Source of the DNA: Gottfriedia sp002574545
Lineage (GTDB): Bacteria > Bacillota > Bacilli > Bacillales > Bacillaceae_G
Length of the DNA: 64,000 bases
Assembly: GCA_052180195.1 (NCBI GenBank)
Contig: CP197469.1
Reading direction: 5' to 3' (one strand)
The notes beneath the pieces are model-generated. The model had not been told where the DNA came from, ran no database searches, and saw only the letters and a program-made list of their open reading frames with translations. Every line of letters begins with the position of its first letter. The first letter of the stretch is position 1. Of this stretch, positions 25,334-34,116 are shown in pieces. The position numbers and the translations under genes were made by a program.

Positions 25334-26140
25334 ATGAAAAGGTGTGCTGTTATTGGATCGAGTGGATTTATAGGATATGAGTTAGTTTGCCAACTAATGG
25401 AATATAATGATGTTTCAGCTGTTGTGATGGAAAAAGGAAATGAAAGTGATTTAATAAGTGAAGAAAAAATCTTCTCAATTGGAAGAAATGCAAGGGTCAT
25501 CTTTTTGGATGAAGAGCAATTTTTATTAGAGAATGAGCAATATGATACCATTTTTATTTGTCATTTTTATGACGAATTAAAATTAAGGGGCACAATTAAT
25601 CGTTTAGAGTTTACCGAAGAATTTTTTAATAAGATTATTAGCAAAAGCAAGGATATTATCTTTTTATTATCTACAAAAAAAGAATTAGCTGACTTAGAAA
25701 AAACTGTAAATGAATTGAGCAAAAATATAGATTGTACGATTACTTATATTGAAATTCCTTCTTTATATGGACCTTGGGAGCCATCCGCAGGTTTAGTACA
25801 TGAATTGATTGTTCAAGACTTAGGAAAGAGAAATGATTCGATAAAAAACATATATGGTTCCAATGAAATTCTATTTGTTGAAGATGTAGGTAAAGCAATT
25901 CGAATTATTTCTGAGAAGGAATTAAAAGAACATAAATATATCATTACAGCAAAACAATGTATGTACTTACCAGAGGACGGAAATTTTACCGGATTACAAA
26001 ATATGATTGATGGAATAAAGTTTTCTCAAATGAGAAACCATATAGATGCAACTCCTTTTGTTATTATTAATACAACTTCACTTGAGGACGGTATACAAAA
26101 GCAAAAACAGCAAATACAACAACATTTTCATCTTTATTAA
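25334..26140 (+). CDS. yjaV: YjaV-like NAD(P)-binding Rossmann protein
   Basis: 268 residues. The ATG at 25334 follows AAGGAGG. A frame extending upstream to 25250 only overlaps yjaU. The N-terminus MKRCAVIGSSGFIGYELVC is a GxxGxxG Rossmann fingerprint of extended SDR/epimerase proteins, and YIEIPSLYGPWEP is the substrate-side motif (Y-G-P). The usual YxxxK catalytic pair is not evident, so it may be an atypical member. It is co-directional with yjaU. med and comZ, which follow here in B. subtilis, are absent. Confidence 0.78.
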   Translation: MKRCAVIGSSGFIGYELVCQLMEYNDVSAVVMEKGNESDLISEEKIFSIGRNARVIFLDEEQFLLENEQYDTIFICHFYDELKLRGTINRLEFTEEFFNKIISKSKDIIFLLSTKKELADLEKTVNELSKNIDCTITYIEIPSLYGPWEPSAGLVHELIVQDLGKRNDSIKNIYGSNEILFVEDVGKAIRIISEKELKEHKYIITAKQCMYLPEDGNFTGLQNMIDGIKFSQMRNHIDATPFVIINTTSLEDGIQKQKQQIQQHFHLY

Positions 26141-26171
26141 TGAATTGTATTCCGATCCGTATATTGAATGA

Positions 26172-26213
26172 TAAAAAGGAAATAGTTCGTTTTTTGAACT
26201 ATTTCCTTTTTTG
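26172..26213 (+). terminator. Terminator of the yjaU-yjaV operon
   Basis: AAAAGGAAATAGTTC / GAACTATTTCCTTTT stem with a T-rich loop and a T run. Confidence 0.87.
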
Positions 26214-26334
26214 TAGTAGAATACTATTCGTTTAAAAATTCTTCTCATTGGCTTTAAGATTCGTCCAATGAAAGGTATTCTCTTAGAAATATTTCATCTT
26301 TTTTACATAGCCTATCTTTTAAAAGATAAAAATG

Positions 26335-26363
26335 TAGACAAAGTACATATTATTTCATAAAAT
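26335..26363 (+). promoter_or_regulatory. Sigma-A promoter of fabH-fabF
   Basis: TAGACA (26335-26340) and TAAAAT (26358-26363) are separated by 17 bases. The FapR-like box begins at the -10. Confidence 0.65.
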
Positions 26364-26379
26364 TAGTACCAGGTAATAA
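26363..26379. promoter_or_regulatory. FapR operator upstream of fabH
   Basis: TTAGTACCAGGTAATAA carries the TTAGTACC half-site of the FapR box and a degenerate second half. It overlaps the start region of the fabH promoter, as FapR (malonyl-CoA-responsive repressor) sites do in B. subtilis. Confidence 0.65.
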
Positions 26380-26420
26380 TAAGAAGACATAAAAAATAAA
26401 AAAGTAAGGCGGGGATATTA

Positions 26421-27356
26421 ATGAATGCTGGAATTTTAGGTATTGGCTCATACGTACCCGAAAAAAAATTAACGAATTATGATTTAGAACAAATGATGGA
26501 CACTTCAGATGAGTGGATTGTTAGCCGTACAGGAATTAAAGAAAGAAGAATTGCTAGTGACGAACAAGATACTTCTGATTTAGCATATGAAGCTGCAGTA
26601 GAAGCGTTAAAGGATGCAGATGTAAAAGCTGAAGAACTTGACTTAATTTTAGTTGGAACTGTTACGCCAGATAAGTCGTTTCCATCAGTTGCATGTGTAA
26701 TTCAAGAAAGACTAGGAGCTAAAAATGCTGCTGCGATGGATATTAGTGCTGCTTGTGCTGGATTTATTTATGGGGTTGTAACTGCAACTCAATTTGTAAA
26801 AACTGGTACATACAGTAGAATTCTAGTAATCGGAGCTGAAAAGTTAACTAAAATTGTTAACTGGGAAGATCGAAATACGGCAGTTTTATTTGGAGACGGT
26901 GCAGGAGCTGCGGTTATCGGTCCGGTAAGTGAAGGTAGAGGAATTCTTTCTTATGAATTAGGTGCAGACGGTACAGGTGGTAAACATCTTTATAAAGGTG
27001 GAGATCACTTAGTAATGAATGGACGAGAAGTATTTAAATTTGCAGTTCGTCAAATGGGAGATTCTTGTGAAAATGTATTAAAATTAGCAGGATTAACTAA
27101 AGAAGAAGTGGATTTCTTAATTCCACACCAAGCGAATACTCGTATAATGGACGCAGCAAGAGAAAGATTACAACTTCCTAAAGAAAAAATGAGTGTAATT
27201 ATTGATCGTCATGGTAATACATCTTCATCTTCAATTCCAATTGCATTAGTTGAAGAATATAAAAAAGGTAATGTTAAAGAAGACGATGTATTAGTATTAG
27301 TTGGATTTGGCGGCGGATTAACTTGGGGTGCAATAGCACTTCGATTCGGAAGATAA
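26421..27356 (+). CDS. fabH: FabH, 3-oxoacyl-ACP synthase III
   Basis: A 311-residue KAS III that starts fatty acid synthesis by condensing acyl-CoA with malonyl-ACP. The Cys-His-Asn triad is visible: Cys112 in DISAACAGF, His236 in PHQAN and Asn266 in RHGNTSSSS. GFGGGLTWGA near the C-terminus is also typical. The start has an AAGGCGGGGA site. It forms an operon with fabF 25 bases downstream and is probably repressed by FapR. B. subtilis has a second FabH elsewhere. This copy is in the fabHA position. Confidence 0.97.
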   Translation: MNAGILGIGSYVPEKKLTNYDLEQMMDTSDEWIVSRTGIKERRIASDEQDTSDLAYEAAVEALKDADVKAEELDLILVGTVTPDKSFPSVACVIQERLGAKNAAAMDISAACAGFIYGVVTATQFVKTGTYSRILVIGAEKLTKIVNWEDRNTAVLFGDGAGAAVIGPVSEGRGILSYELGADGTGGKHLYKGGDHLVMNGREVFKFAVRQMGDSCENVLKLAGLTKEEVDFLIPHQANTRIMDAARERLQLPKEKMSVIIDRHGNTSSSSIPIALVEEYKKGNVKEDDVLVLVGFGGGLTWGAIALRFGR

Positions 27357-27381
27357 TCTAATTGAAGGAGGATTTTTTGAT

Positions 27382-28620
27382 ATGAAAAAACGAGTTGTTA
27401 TTACAGGTTTAGGTGCAGTATCACCTATTGGTAATGATATAAATACAGTATGGGAAAATTTAATGAATGGAAAGAGTGGAATTGGTGTTCTAACTCGTAA
27501 AAATCCTGATGATTTCCCTGTTAAAGTTGCGGGAGAAGTAAAAGACTTTGATCCTGAAAAATATATTGATAAAAAAGAATTAAAACGTATGGACCGTTTT
27601 ACTCACTATGCAATTGCAGCTTCAAAAATGGCTTTAGAAGATGCAAACTTTACGATTGATGAAGAAATTGCTCCAAAAGTTGGTGTTTGGATTGGTTCTG
27701 GTATCGGTGGTATGGAAACATATGAAGAACAGTTTAATACTTTCAAAACAAAAGGTGCTCGTCGAGTAAGCCCATTCTTTATTCCAATGCTAATCCCTGA
27801 TATGGCATCTGGACAAGTATCTATTCTAACAGGTGCTAAAGGTCCAAACGGTTGTACAGTTACAGCTTGTGCTTCTGGTGCAAGTTCAATTGGTGATGCA
27901 TTTAAAATTATTCAACGTGGCGATGCTGTTGCAATGATTACTGGTGGCGCAGAAGCACCAATTACTGATATGGGTCTTGCTGGATTCTGTGCTGCGAGAG
28001 CTTTATCATTAAATCCAGATCCAGAGAAAGCATGTCGTCCATTTGATAATGCTCGTGATGGCTTTATTATTGGTGAAGGTGCTGGTATCGTATTCCTTGA
28101 GGAATTAGAGCACGCATTAGCTCGTGGAGCAAAGATTTATGCTGAAATCGTTGGATACGGAACAACTGGTGATGCACACCACATTACAGCACCAGCTCCA
28201 GGCGGAGAAGGTGGCGCACGTGCAATGAGAATGGCACTTGATGATGCTGGTTTATCAATTGAGGATATTAACTACATTAATGCACATGGAACAAGTACTG
28301 AATTAAATGATAAATTTGAAACGATGGCAATTAAAGAAGTATTTGGTGAACATGCATACAATGTACCAATTAGCTCAACGAAATCTATGACTGGTCATAT
28401 GTTAGGGGCAGCTGGCGGAATTGAAGCAATTATTACAGCATTAACAATCCATAACAAAGTAATTGCTCCAACAATTAATCATCAAGAAACTGATAGCGAA
28501 TGTGATTTAGATTATGTTCCAAATGTTGCGAGACCATATAATGTAAAAGCAGCAATTTCTAATTCATTAGGATTTGGTGGACATAATGTAACTTTAGCGT
28601 TTAAAGAATTCACTAAATAA
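27382..28620 (+). CDS. fabF: FabF, 3-oxoacyl-ACP synthase II
   Basis: A 412-residue KAS II that elongates acyl-ACP with malonyl-ACP. The catalytic triad is Cys163 (TACASGA), His302 (NAHGTST) and His339 (GHMLGAAGG). Length and the N-terminus KKRVVITGLGAVSPIGND are standard. GAAGGAGG precedes the ATG. Second gene of the FapR-controlled fabH-fabF operon. A terminator follows at 28652. Confidence 0.97.
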   Translation: MKKRVVITGLGAVSPIGNDINTVWENLMNGKSGIGVLTRKNPDDFPVKVAGEVKDFDPEKYIDKKELKRMDRFTHYAIAASKMALEDANFTIDEEIAPKVGVWIGSGIGGMETYEEQFNTFKTKGARRVSPFFIPMLIPDMASGQVSILTGAKGPNGCTVTACASGASSIGDAFKIIQRGDAVAMITGGAEAPITDMGLAGFCAARALSLNPDPEKACRPFDNARDGFIIGEGAGIVFLEELEHALARGAKIYAEIVGYGTTGDAHHITAPAPGGEGGARAMRMALDDAGLSIEDINYINAHGTSTELNDKFETMAIKEVFGEHAYNVPISSTKSMTGHMLGAAGGIEAIITALTIHNKVIAPTINHQETDSECDLDYVPNVARPYNVKAAISNSLGFGGHNVTLAFKEFTK

Positions 28621-28651
28621 GTTTGAAATCATTTTTATATCGTTTAACAAC

Positions 28652-28681
28652 TAGCTTAGGTCCTTACCTAAGCTTTTTTTA
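28652..28681 (+). terminator. Terminator of fabH-fabF
   Basis: AGCTTAGG / CCTAAGCT stem, loop TCCTTA, then TTTTTT. Confidence 0.87.
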
Positions 28682-28763
28682 TTAGAAGTTATAATGAAAA
28701 AAGGTAACTTTCACTAGTTAATTATCATACTTTATAGTAAATTGAGGTGATTAACTTGGGATA

Positions 28764-29543
28764 ATGCCAACTTATAAATGGGTTGATTTTATTGAAGATA
28801 AACAAGCGGTAATGAAAAAACTTTTACCATATTTTCCGAAATTTAATGAGGAGAGTTTATATAAATATCTTCTTTCCCACGGTTTATCGAGGCTTTCAAT
28901 CTTAAGTAAAGATGACTTGAAACAACTAGATGAAAAAGGTATATGGAAAAGCCTTTCGGAAGAGTTTGAGAAGTTAAAAAGAGAGTTTAATGGACCTGAC
29001 CTACCTATTTTTATTTTTCCTTGTCATAGAACGAGAAATATGTTTTTAAACACGACTTACCAAAGGGGCGGACTCGCACATAAAAATTGTATTTGTTTAT
29101 TTTTGTCTCCTTTAGAAGGAATTTTACAACATAAAGCAGTATTATTACATGAGTATCATCATATTGTAAGATTGACAAAGTTATATAAAAACAAAAAGGT
29201 CACATTACTTGATGCAATGATTTTAGAAGGTTTAGCTGAAACTGCAGTTTTAGATAAGTATGGAGAAGCAGTTCAGGCACCATGGACAAAGCAATATTCT
29301 TCCAAGCAATGTGAATTATATTATAAAAAATATTTAATTGATAAACTTGATATAACAAGTAATGATGATAATTTTTCCAAATACTTGTATGGTGGGAAAG
29401 AAATTCCAAAATTATTGGGTTACAGTGTCGGATATGACATTGTTAAAAGTTGTACAGAGCAAACAGAATGGTCAACTGATGTCCTTTTACGAACGCCAAG
29501 TAAAAAGATTAAGGAAAATGCAATACATTATATTTCGATTTGA
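28764..29543 (+). CDS. yjaZ: YjaZ, DUF2268 putative zinc protease
   Basis: 259 residues of the DUF2268 family. HEYHH (129-133) matches the HExxH zinc-metalloprotease motif, and EGLAE about 28 residues later could supply the third ligand. There is no signal peptide or membrane helix, so the protein is cytosolic. Substrate unknown. The start is uncertain: GAGGTGA lies about 16 bases before the ATG and only GGGATA is nearer. Position after fabF matches B. subtilis yjaZ. The app peptide transport operon that follows yjaZ in B. subtilis is missing here. Confidence 0.87.
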   Translation: MPTYKWVDFIEDKQAVMKKLLPYFPKFNEESLYKYLLSHGLSRLSILSKDDLKQLDEKGIWKSLSEEFEKLKREFNGPDLPIFIFPCHRTRNMFLNTTYQRGGLAHKNCICLFLSPLEGILQHKAVLLHEYHHIVRLTKLYKNKKVTLLDAMILEGLAETAVLDKYGEAVQAPWTKQYSSKQCELYYKKYLIDKLDITSNDDNFSKYLYGGKEIPKLLGYSVGYDIVKSCTEQTEWSTDVLLRTPSKKIKENAIHYISI

Positions 29544-29765
29544 ATGCAAACGATTCTACCGGAGTGGATTATTAGATTGTATAGAATGTATGGCTTAGTA
29601 TTTATGGATTAGAGAAGCTTAAAATCTGTAATATTTTAATGATTTATTGACGATATTTCATTCAGTTTGTTAAACACTTTTTGTAATTCAGTGGAAAATG
29701 GAATAAATTAGTGAATCACTGACCATACTGAAAGTTACATACAGTTGTGAAGTGAGGGGTAGTAA

Positions 29766-30518
29766 ATGTTGTATTTACATGATGTATGGGTCAATTGGTT
29801 TGAAGGTGAAGAAAATGGTTACAATGTCTGTCATTTTTTTGAATGGAGAAAAGATGATAGTGTTGAATTATTAGACCAAGTTCCAGTCATTAAGGTTACT
29901 CCAGAGTTATATCAGTATATTGAAAATGAACTATTAGAGCTTCCATCCGGTCTATTAACTGAAGTGTTTCAAAAGTCCTATGTAAGAAAGAATCATGAGC
30001 GAATTCAGCTAGATTATTGCTTTGTAGTAACTGACGGTAATGGTATTATAGCGGTTGACACAATTGGGTATAATATCCCAATTCGAAAAAGTCGTTTAAT
30101 ACCAAGGCAAGAACAAATGGTGTATGATATGACAGCCGAGATTGAAGTAAGTCACTATAATCTTCAAAACATCGTCAATGATGACACAAAAGAACATCAT
30201 ATTCTGTCACCTTCGCCAATTATTATGAGCGGACTCACAAGAAAAGAAAGACAACTAAAGCAGTTATTATTTATGGCGTTAGATCAACTGCATTCATCAA
30301 AAAATCCTTCGGAGATTCGATATTGGTACACTGAGTGGAATCCAAGTTCTTATCAACAAATTCAGGATTTGTCATTTGAGGATATATGGTCCCAATTATA
30401 TGATGAAATTAAATGTGGATGGTCAGAGCGACATGAGCAATTATGCGGAAGAATCGTAAAAGGTCAACCATTCTTTGAAAAACTATGGGAAATGGAACAC
30501 GAACAAAAAGTAAATTAA
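29766..30518 (+). CDS. yjbA: YjbA, UPF0736 protein
   Basis: A 250-residue cytosolic protein of the UPF0736 (YjbA) family, function unknown. Recognisable parts are MLYLHDVWVNWFEGEENGYN and, near the middle, GLTRKERQLKQLLFMALDQL. GTGAGGGG precedes the ATG. It lies upstream of trpS (which runs opposite) as in B. subtilis. Confidence 0.88.
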   Translation: MLYLHDVWVNWFEGEENGYNVCHFFEWRKDDSVELLDQVPVIKVTPELYQYIENELLELPSGLLTEVFQKSYVRKNHERIQLDYCFVVTDGNGIIAVDTIGYNIPIRKSRLIPRQEQMVYDMTAEIEVSHYNLQNIVNDDTKEHHILSPSPIIMSGLTRKERQLKQLLFMALDQLHSSKNPSEIRYWYTEWNPSSYQQIQDLSFEDIWSQLYDEIKCGWSERHEQLCGRIVKGQPFFEKLWEMEHEQKVN

Positions 30519-30550
30519 AAGAGGTTATTTAAAATAGCCTCTAAGCAAAA

Positions 30551-30592
30551 AAGACCCACAAGGTGATTAGATCAGCCCTGTGGGTTTTTTTT
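30551..30592. terminator. Terminator between yjbA and trpS
   Basis: AAAAGACCCACA / TGTGGGTTTT stem with a longer loop and a T run. A smaller hairpin AGAGG...CCTCT precedes it at 30521-30543. Confidence 0.82.
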
Positions 30593-30678
30593 ATTACTTG
30601 ACTAAATGAAAGGTGTCTCTAAAGTTCTATCACTTTTTAAGACACCGATCACTTTTTTTACTTTACGTAAAACCAAGA

Positions 30679-31677
30679 TTATTTTTTTCGCTTGCGTCCT
30701 AGTCCCATAGCATTTTCCATTTTTTTAATCATTTTATTGGCAACGGCATTTGCTTTTTGTGCTCCTGCATCTAAAATATCATCTAATTCAGTCGATGAAA
30801 TAATTTCTTTATAGCGTTCTTGTAATGGACGTAAACCGTTTACTACTACATCTGCAACATCTTGTTTGAATTCTCCATAATTTTTACCAGCATATTTATT
30901 TTCCAATTCTTGAATTGTTTCACCAGTAAATGCTGAGTAAATGCTTAATAAATTTGAAATACCAGGCTTATTTTCTTTATCGTACTTAACTATGCCTTCT
31001 GAGTCAGTTACAGCACTTTTAATTTTCTTTTCAATTACTTTAGGCTCATCTAAAACAAAAATTGTAGCTTTTTGATTTTCATCAGATTTACTCATTTTTT
31101 TAGTAGGATCAGCTAAACTCATAATTCTAGCAGCGTCTTTACTAATTCTAACTTCAGGGATCGTAAAGATATCATTATATTTCTTATTAAAGCGTTCTGC
31201 TAGGTCACGAGTAAGCTCTAGATGTTGCTTTTGGTCATCTCCTACTGGAACTAAGTGAGTACCGTATAAAAGTATATCAGCGGCCATTAAAGGTGGGTAA
31301 GTTAATAAAGCAGCAGATACGCCATCTTTACCAGATGATTTATCTTTAAACTGTGTCATACGTTCTAATTCACCGATATAAGATACACATTGCATCATCC
31401 ATCCTGCTTGTGCATGGGCAGGTACTTCTGATTGGATAAAAATAGTTGATTTTTCTGGGTCTAATCCTGCAGCAACGTAAATTGCCGATAGACTTTGGAT
31501 GTTTTTTCGTAAAGCTAGTCTGTCTTGCGGTACTGTTATCGCATGTTGATCAACAATACAGAAATAACAGTTATAATCATTTTGTAATTCAATGAATTGT
31601 TTTACCGCACCTAAATAGTTACCTAAAGTTATACCTCCAGATGATGTTGGTTGAATTCCACTAAAAATAGTTTGCAT
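30679..31677 (-). CDS. trpS: Tryptophanyl-tRNA synthetase
   Basis: 332 residues, the usual bacterial TrpRS length. The class I HIGH-type motif is in ITLGNYLGAV (about 16-25), KMSKS is at about 193-197, and the Trp pocket includes YNCYFCIVDQHA. It charges tRNA-Trp in the cytosol. AGGAGG stands before the ATG. Expression is controlled by a T-box leader with a UGG specifier directly upstream. The basic C-terminus GLGRKRKK is slightly extended. A weak hairpin at 30612-30646 could be its own terminator. Confidence 0.97.
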   Translation of the reverse strand: MQTIFSGIQPTSSGGITLGNYLGAVKQFIELQNDYNCYFCIVDQHAITVPQDRLALRKNIQSLSAIYVAAGLDPEKSTIFIQSEVPAHAQAGWMMQCVSYIGELERMTQFKDKSSGKDGVSAALLTYPPLMAADILLYGTHLVPVGDDQKQHLELTRDLAERFNKKYNDIFTIPEVRISKDAARIMSLADPTKKMSKSDENQKATIFVLDEPKVIEKKIKSAVTDSEGIVKYDKENKPGISNLLSIYSAFTGETIQELENKYAGKNYGEFKQDVADVVVNGLRPLQERYKEIISSTELDDILDAGAQKANAVANKMIKKMENAMGLGRKRKK

Positions 31678-31707
31678 CTTAAAAATCCTCCTAAAAAAAG
31701 CTAAAAT

Positions 31708-31950
31708 AAAAAAAGCGGCATAATCTCTCTACTACATAGAGACGATTAAACCGCGGTACCACTCTAGTTATTCCAAATAAGGAATCACTCATGCATGAAT
31801 TCATGCTCTCATCTATCGTTTGAGTCACGTCGAAGCCTACTAATACTAGATGTTCGGTTCGAAGCTCAGAAGTCCATTCGACAGGGAGCATGACTTGTTT
31901 TCACCAACCACAAGCTCTCTTAACATGCTAAATCTGTGTACTACTCTTCA
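31708..31950 (-). promoter_or_regulatory. T-box riboswitch leader of trpS (tRNA-Trp)
   Basis: On the minus strand the conserved T-box AGAGTGGTACCGCGG (complement of about 31752-31766) is followed by a GCGG...CCGC terminator hairpin and seven T (31708-31754). Upstream, the specifier loop region reads GAATGGACTTC, giving a UGG codon at the complement of 31874-31876, which fits tryptophan. Uncharged tRNA-Trp would stabilise the antiterminator and switch trpS on. The 5' boundary is approximate. Confidence 0.92.
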
Positions 31951-32021
31951 TCATAGCTTATATATACTTTCTATAGATAATATCTTAATTATATTCAACT
32001 TTCAAGATGTTGATACATCAT

Positions 32022-32396
32022 TTATTTAATAATCATAAAACTGAATAAAAAAGATAGGATAACTAATGTGATTGAAGCTCCCAGTAATGGTTTTGTAACT
32101 GAAAAATTATATCTTCTATAGATCATATCCTTCTTAACAGTAAGTGACTCATCTCCAGTCATTTCTGCCATCTGCTCGTCTCTCGTACCGAATACTTTAC
32201 GCATTCCAAAGCGAGTGATATTAAAAAATCCACTTTGTACAATTAATAAAAAACCACTAATAACAAATAATGTTAGTCCAATATAGAATATTGCGTTTGT
32301 GAAATGAAGGAAAAAGTTTAAAGTTCCTTCGGTAAGAGAAATAATTGCTGCTAGTACTATGGTAGATAATACGACAATGATATAGTGTTTAGACAT
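32022..32396 (-). CDS. DUF3899-like membrane protein
   Basis: 124 residues with three hydrophobic segments (about 5-22, 34-54 and 104-122) and a charged cytosolic loop containing FGMRKVFGTRDEQ. It resembles small DUF3899 membrane proteins found beside trpS in some Bacillus. Function unknown. AGGAGG lies 12 bases before the ATG. Confidence 0.68.
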   Translation of the reverse strand: MSKHYIIVVLSTIVLAAIISLTEGTLNFFLHFTNAIFYIGLTLFVISGFLLIVQSGFFNITRFGMRKVFGTRDEQMAEMTGDESLTVKKDMIYRRYNFSVTKPLLGASITLVILSFLFSFMIIK

Positions 32397-33186
32397 TTAA
32401 TTTGTGATCCTCCTATTGGAAAGAATTATATATTGTAGACTTAATAATGCTATACTATAATAATAATGTAAACAGTTTCAACAAATCATTGTAAATATTT
32501 TTAAATTGTTAGCATTTTTAAGACAATTCCATCTATTTTTAATAAATAATTAAATTTATTTGTCAAAATTGTTGTAAAACTCTCATAAAAATGTATAATA
32601 AAATTTGTAGAAAATAATCGATACTTATCGAAAATTCTACTATAAAAATTCAGAATTGTATATTAACTTTCTGCGTTTTAACCTACATTTCTATAGCATC
32701 TTAGGGGGAATACATTATGGATTGCGAGATATGTTACGCTAAATAAATTTGATATATTGAAATTATAAATTAATCATTTCTTTTTTTACCAAATTTATGA
32801 ATAAATATCTAAATAAGCTATTTTTTATAAGGGATTTAGAGCTCAACCTAAAAAGAAAAACGATTATAAATAATCTGTTTAGAATAATAATTTAGAATTT
32901 TCCAGTAAAAAAAATATTGACCAAAAGCTTCGTTGCGAATACGCTTACATTATTGGGAAAAAAGCTTAAGCAAAAATTTACACCATTTTACATGAAATGC
33001 AAAAAAAGGATTAAATGATTAAACCCATATTTGAGAATAATATGGACAAGTAGTTAGATCGATCGAAAAAATTATAATCAGTATTAAAGAGTATGTGGAA
33101 AGTTCCGAATACTCCATTTTTACAAAAAGAATTATCAAAAAATAAAAAAAATAAAATATTTTTTAAATTAATAGGGGGGTGCAGTT
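32397..33186. other. Long gene-free leader upstream of oppB
   Basis: About 790 bases with no supportable gene. The promoter at 32572-32599 points toward oppB. At 32717-32746 an AGGGGGAA site precedes a nine-codon ORF, MDCEICYAK. In B. subtilis oppA occupies this position. Here it is absent and I see no clear oppA remnant in any frame. The rest is AT-rich. Confidence 0.6.
32572..32599 (+). promoter_or_regulatory. Sigma-A-type promoter upstream of opp
   Basis: TTGTAA (32572-32577) and a perfect TATAAT (32594-32599) with a 16-base spacer. The leader to oppB would be about 580 nucleotides. Confidence 0.6.
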
Positions 33187-34113
33187 GTGGGACGTTACGT
33201 GCTACAGAGATTTATTTACATGTTTGTCACACTATTTTTAATTTGTACTGTTACATTTTTCTTAATGAAGTTGTTACCAGGTTCTCCATTAAAAAACCCA
33301 GAAAAATTAACACCAGATCAAAAACAAATTATCTTTGCTAAATTTGGGTTAGACAAGCCAGTACCTGTTCAATACGCAAAGTATATGGAGAATTTAGCTA
33401 AGGGAGATTTAGGAGTTTCATATAGATACGATAATCGTAAAGTAACTGATATGATTAAAACTCGTATTGGTCCATCAGCGCAATTAGGTGCTCAAGCATT
33501 ATTATTAGGAACATTTATCGGATTAATCTTCGGTATCGTAGCAGCATTGAAAAATAATACAATATATGACTATGGTTCTACTGTTCTAGCAGTTTTAGGT
33601 ATTTCGATTCCGTCATTCGTATTCGGGGCAATTTTACAGTATTACTTAGCTGTAAAATTACATTTGTTCCCGGTAGCATATTGGGAAAGCTTTAAATACA
33701 CAATACTACCAACAATTGCATTATCAGTATTCGTTACAGCAACAGTAGCTCGATTCTCAAGAACTGAATTAATCGAAGTTATGAACTCAGAATATATCGT
33801 TACAGCAAAAGCAAAAGGTATTTCTCAAGTAGGCGTAATCGTAAAACACGCGCTACGAAACGCATTAATCCCAGTAATTACAATTTTAGGCCCAATGGCT
33901 GTAAACTTAATGACTGGTACATTAGTTATTGAAAATATGTTTGCTGTACCTGGACTAGGTTCTCAATTCGTTAACTCAATCCAAACAAATGACTATTCAT
34001 TAATTATGGGTACAACAATTTTCTATAGTGCATTATTATTAATCGTAATTTTCCTAGTAGATATTTTATACGGTGTAATTGATCCACGTATCCGTTTAGC
34101 AGGAGGTAAATAA
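33187..34113 (+). CDS. oppB: OppB, oligopeptide ABC transporter permease
   Basis: A 308-residue permease with six membrane helices, beginning at a GTG after AGGGGGG. The N-terminal GRYVLQRFIYMFVTLF and LGVSYR are typical of OppB. The EAA loop (about 205-225, TAKAKGISQVGVIVKHAL) contacts the ATPases. With OppC it forms the channel for oligopeptide uptake, used for nutrition and for peptide signals in sporulation and competence. First gene of oppBCDF. The binding protein gene oppA is missing from its usual upstream position. Confidence 0.95.
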   Translation: MGRYVLQRFIYMFVTLFLICTVTFFLMKLLPGSPLKNPEKLTPDQKQIIFAKFGLDKPVPVQYAKYMENLAKGDLGVSYRYDNRKVTDMIKTRIGPSAQLGAQALLLGTFIGLIFGIVAALKNNTIYDYGSTVLAVLGISIPSFVFGAILQYYLAVKLHLFPVAYWESFKYTILPTIALSVFVTATVARFSRTELIEVMNSEYIVTAKAKGISQVGVIVKHALRNALIPVITILGPMAVNLMTGTLVIENMFAVPGLGSQFVNSIQTNDYSLIMGTTIFYSALLLIVIFLVDILYGVIDPRIRLAGGK

Positions 34114-34116
34114 ATA

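Noticed and set aside
32717..32746. Nine-codon ORF MDCEICYAK as a leader peptide gene.
   Set aside because: Only nine codons with no runs of regulatory codons and no attenuator after it. Kept only as an observation in the opp leader.
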